Assembly: GCA_023393575.1 (NCBI GenBank)
Contig: JAEWKX010000295.1
Span: 1-8,086, forward strand
Reading direction: 5' to 3'
Length of the DNA stretch: 8,086 nucleotides
Origin: Pseudomonadota bacterium
GTDB lineage: Bacteria; Pseudomonadota; Alphaproteobacteria; Rhizobiales; Rhizobiaceae
This document shows positions 6,269-8,086 of the stretch, one piece after another. Below the pieces are notes generated by a model, which ran no database searches, was not told the DNA's origin, and was given only the letters and a program-made list of their open reading frames with translations. Within the stretch, counting starts at the first letter, position 1, and each line of letters begins with the position of its first letter. The translations under genes were made by a program, and so were the position numbers.

Positions 6269-6394
6269 TTGGGATACTCCGAGATTTGTCCGATTTTTAA
6301 AGGACCCGTCCCGCCCTTGCCAGAAACGTTCCTTCGCCCTGCGGAGCGGAGGTGGATTATGTTTCCACCGCCGGCGCATCGAAGGGAACGCCTG
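6269..6394. other. Upstream region of the YeeE/YedE gene, no gene seen
   Basis: Leaves only the GGAG ribosome site of the transporter gene (6277-6280, minus strand) and an AT-rich patch (about 6284-6302) that could hold its -10 element; no -35 at proper spacing was found. Bases 6353-6394 may be further decayed LysR sequence (a Trp/Phe-containing stretch in plus-strand frames), but I cannot support a boundary. Confidence 0.35.
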
Positions 6395-6729
6395 TTTACG
6401 GTCAGGGGGCCGCTCGAGCGGGCGTCGGCGGGACTGGACCGAGCGGGGCCTCGTGCTCCCGACCCGCAGCGATGAAAGGCGCCGGCATCATGCGTCTGCC
6501 GCCTTTCCCGTACGGCGGCGACATCCGGGCCGGACGCCTCGCCCCGGTCCTCAACGATCGGTCGCTCGACATATCCCCGGTGCATGTCGTCTACCCCGAC
6601 AACGGCCATGTCGCGGCGAAGATCCGCTGCTTCGTGCCCCTCCTGGCCCCGCCGTATTGCCCATCGACCCGACTTTTCCGCCGCATGAACCGCCGAAGGG
6701 TTGTTCGACCACCAGTACTCGGTGTTTAA
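6395..6729 (+). pseudogene. Decayed C-terminal remnant of a LysR-type transcriptional regulator
   Basis: The frame from about 6460 to the TAA at 6727-6729 encodes AAMKGAGIMRLPPF, then DIRAGRLAPVL and ISPVHVVYPDNGHVAAKIRCFV. These match the end of the LysR substrate-binding domain: the usual AALAGxGIxxLPxF, DLxxGRLVxVL, and VxxVYPxxRHxxxKVRxFVDFL. Upstream, in another frame, 6395-6427 reads FTVRGPLERAS, reminiscent of the preceding VxVxGPLxAN strand, with the distance to GAGI stretched by some 20 nt; this suggests at least one frameshift or small insertion. The N-terminal HTH and most of the ligand domain are missing, and there is no room for them: the divergent yeeE-like start is at 6268. So it is a true truncation, not a sequencing error. 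A short protein from ATG 6472 is formally possible but would have no DNA-binding part. The core homology is convincing; the upstream boundary is not. Confidence 0.68.
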
Positions 6730-6730
6730 T
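6701..6730 (+). promoter_or_regulatory. Candidate promoter of the nicotinamidase gene
   Basis: TTGTTC (6701-6706) and TTTAAT (6725-6730, five of six to consensus) are separated by 18 nt. The predicted start of transcription would give a short leader of about 25 nt that includes the strong AAGGAGG. The spacer holds an inverted repeat CACC-N7-GGTG (6710-6724) centred on AGTACT, a possible operator. The promoter overlaps the last codons of the LysR remnant, which fits that frame no longer being under selection. Confidence 0.4.
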
Positions 6731-6745
6731 CGGCGAAAGACGTGG

Positions 6746-6752
6746 AAGGAGG
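6746..6752 (+). promoter_or_regulatory. Strong Shine-Dalgarno of pncA
   Basis: AAGGAGG with 8-nt spacing to ATG 6761 is close to a perfect anti-16S match. It rules out the earlier ATG at 6701 in the same frame, which has no ribosome site and lies in the promoter. Confidence 0.75.
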
Positions 6753-6760
6753 AATTACCG

Positions 6761-7387
6761 ATGAAGGCGCTGCTGCTGGTCGACATCCAGAACGGCTTCT
6801 GCCCCGGCGGGAACCTTGCGGTTCCGGAGGGGGACAAGGTCGTACCGGTCGCCAACCGGCTCATCGAGGAAGGCGGCTATGACGTGATCGTCGCCTCGCA
6901 GGACTGGCACCCGGCCGACCACGGCAGCTTCGCCTCGCAGCATCCGGGAAGGCAGCCTTTCGAGATGGGCGAACTCTGCGGCCGGCCGCAGATGATGTGG
7001 CCGGATCATTGCGTGCAGGGAACTCCCGACGCAGAATTTCATCCGGACCTCAAGATCGACGAGATCGACTACATCCAGCAGAAGGGCGAGAACCCGGCGA
7101 TAGACAGCTATTCCGCCTTCCGCGACAACGACAGGGCCGCAGTCACGGGCCTCGCCGGCTATCTGCGCGCGCAGCAGATCAACGAGCTCGACATCTGCGG
7201 CCTCGCCACCGACTATTGCGTGAAGTTCTCGGCCCTGGACGCAGTGGAGATGCTGCCGGGCGTGCAGATCTGCTTCATCGAGGATGCAAGCCGGGGCATC
7301 GACCCCAGGGGGATCAGAGCGGCGTACGAGGAAATGCGGGCAAAGGGCATCGGCATCGTCAAGAGCAGGCAGATCTTCAGGGACTGA
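6761..7387 (+). CDS. pncA: Nicotinamidase/pyrazinamidase
   Basis: A complete 208-residue nicotinamidase of the isochorismatase-like hydrolase superfamily. It deamidates nicotinamide to nicotinate and ammonia for NAD salvage (Preiss-Handler route) in the cytoplasm, and would also convert pyrazinamide. The catalytic triad is visible: Asp8 in LLLVDIQNGFCPGG, Lys108 in YIQQKGENPAIDSYSAF, Cys153 in GLATDYCVK. Metal ligands Asp48, His50 and His83 lie in SQDWHPADHGSFAS and WPDHCVQGT, with His54 also placed to contribute. The LATDYCV segment carries the usual cis-peptide next to the nucleophile. All motifs and the length agree with functional family members. The start is set by AAGGAGG. It is downstream of the LysR remnant and 105 bp upstream of an azlC-like gene in the same direction; co-transcription is possible but the gap leaves room for a separate promoter. 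Confidence 0.94.
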   Translation: MKALLLVDIQNGFCPGGNLAVPEGDKVVPVANRLIEEGGYDVIVASQDWHPADHGSFASQHPGRQPFEMGELCGRPQMMWPDHCVQGTPDAEFHPDLKIDEIDYIQQKGENPAIDSYSAFRDNDRAAVTGLAGYLRAQQINELDICGLATDYCVKFSALDAVEMLPGVQICFIEDASRGIDPRGIRAAYEEMRAKGIGIVKSRQIFRD

Positions 7388-7492
7388 CGCGTCGCGACCC
7401 AAGCTTCAGCAAAATCGATGCATTCATAAGCCTAATTGAATTGCGCCCTGCTCTCCCCGCCCGTAAGGCTGCACGGAAGCAGGAAAAATCCC
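7388..7492 (+). promoter_or_regulatory. Gap between pncA and azlC with a hairpin touching the azlC ribosome site
   Basis: The 105-bp gap has no intrinsic terminator. CCTGCT (7447-7452) can pair with AGCAGG (7478-7483), extended by TCC/GGA after a bulged C. The right arm covers part of AGGA (7481-7484), the ribosome site of the downstream gene. No good -35/-10 pair was found in the AT-rich stretch 7410-7442. Confidence 0.3.
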
Positions 7493-8086
7493 ATGAATCG
7501 CAGCGACGTCAAAGAAGGCCTTCGGGGCGGCCTGATCATTGCCCTGTCTTCGGCTCCCTTCGGCGTCCTCTTCGGCGCTATCGCGGTGGACAACGGCCTG
7601 AGCTTCCTCGAGACGCTGCTGATGAGCGCCACGGTCTATGCCGGCGCCAGCCAACTGGTGGGGATCGAGCTCTTCGGGCAGCGCGTCGAGCTCTGGCTGG
7701 TGGTGCTTTCGGTCTTCGCCGTCAATTTCCGGCACATCCTCTATTCGGCTGCGCTCGCCAAATACATCCGCCACTATTCCCCGCTGCAGAAGTTCCTGGC
7801 CTTCTTCCTGCTCGTGGATCCCCAGTTCGCCGAGGGCGTCAGGCGGGGGGAAAGCGGCGAAGGTGTCAGCTTTTCCTGGTATCTCGGCTCCGGAATGGTG
7901 ATCTACGTCAGCTGGAGCATCTCCACGATGATCGGCGCCTGGTTCGGCAAGATGATCGGCGATCCGACCGCCATCGGCATCGACATCCTGCTTCCGGTCT
8001 ATTTCCTGGGCATGGTGCTCGCCTTCCGCAGGCGGTGGGGATTTACGCCGGTCGTGGCGGCAAGCGCCGCCGGTTCGGTCGCGGCC
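7493..8086 (+). CDS. azlC: AzlC family branched-chain amino acid exporter subunit (3' end outside window)
   Basis: The frame is open from ATG 7493 to the end of the window (198 codons); the family is usually about 230-250 residues, so only the last part is missing. Family hallmarks are present: EGLRGGLIIALSSAPFGVLF near the start, then LETLLMSATVYAGASQLVGIEL, AVNFRHILYSAALA, and FLLVDPQFAEG. The rest is a series of hydrophobic segments typical of this inner-membrane protein. AzlC pairs with the small membrane protein AzlD to export branched-chain amino acids or analogues (the AzlCD and YgaZH systems); an azlD gene is expected immediately past the window edge. AGGA 8 nt upstream supports the start. 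It follows pncA in the same direction. Family is secure; substrate is by family only. Confidence 0.88.
   Translation, partial: MNRSDVKEGLRGGLIIALSSAPFGVLFGAIAVDNGLSFLETLLMSATVYAGASQLVGIELFGQRVELWLVVLSVFAVNFRHILYSAALAKYIRHYSPLQKFLAFFLLVDPQFAEGVRRGESGEGVSFSWYLGSGMVIYVSWSISTMIGAWFGKMIGDPTAIGIDILLPVYFLGMVLAFRRRWGFTPVVAASAAGSVAA

Noticed and set aside
4889..6475. Two long plus-strand open frames antisense to the YeeE/YedE gene
   Set aside because: Their Gly/Glu/Arg-rich content is what the codon pattern of a GC-rich membrane protein gives on the other strand; the minus strand has the real family motifs.
6013..6864. Minus-strand frame running across the gap and the start of pncA
   Set aside because: It overlaps the yeeE-like start and the pncA start in shadow frames and has no motif; the LysR homology in this gap is on the plus strand.
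6755..7402. Minus-strand frame antisense to pncA
   Set aside because: All nicotinamidase catalytic and metal residues are on the plus strand; this frame is a shadow.
7388..7405. Overlapping palindromes GACGCGTC and GTCGCGAC after the pncA stop, considered as a terminator
   Set aside because: They are short, overlap each other and have no T-tract; expected by chance in GC-rich DNA.
1..8086. CRISPR array, tRNA/rRNA genes, insertion sequences, integrase or attachment sites
   Set aside because: No regularly spaced repeats, no cloverleaf-like or conserved rRNA segments, and no transposase- or integrase-like frame was seen on either strand.

Overview
The window is GC-rich, densely coded DNA with short intergenic gaps and little local repeat content. 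Gene families and style (MmyB-like XRE regulator, HxlR regulator with a divergent short-chain dehydrogenase, membrane-anchored DUF2778 protein, long YeeE/YedE protein, AzlC) point to an alphaproteobacterium of the Rhizobiales, probably Rhizobiaceae. That placement is inference from composition and gene content. No rRNA, tRNA, CRISPR array, transposase or phage gene was seen.

Left part (1-2186): the 3' end of an MmyB-like XRE regulator overlaps by ATGA a small antibiotic-biosynthesis-monooxygenase (ABM) protein. Running towards this pair, with stop codons overlapping by 4 nt, is an HxlR-family regulator. It is divergent from a DltE-like short-chain dehydrogenase/reductase across a 101-bp gap. 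Two regulators and two small redox enzymes packed this tightly suggest a locus responding to a small reactive or aromatic molecule; the substrate is unknown.

Middle part (2187-5044): a GC-rich gap with nested inverted repeats precedes an M20-family amidohydrolase. Its stop codon overlaps that of a convergent gene for a single-pass membrane protein with a C-terminal DUF2778 (Tlde1/L,D-transpeptidase-like) domain. That gene has a 272-bp upstream region with a candidate promoter, and the region also contains the terminator of the next gene.

Right part (5045-8086): a 407-residue YeeE/YedE (TsuA-like) sulfur-compound transporter lies on the minus strand with a clear intrinsic terminator. Divergently from it, after a 492-bp gap, come nicotinamidase PncA and the start of an azlC-like gene, cut by the window end. 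The gap is not empty: it holds the decayed C-terminal end of a LysR-type regulator on the plus strand, apparently with frame disruptions, and the candidate pncA promoter sits in its last bases. The remnant and the rearrangement it implies are the least ordinary things here, followed by the DUF2778 protein. I found no clearly new biological system; most of the window is ordinary accessory metabolism and regulation.
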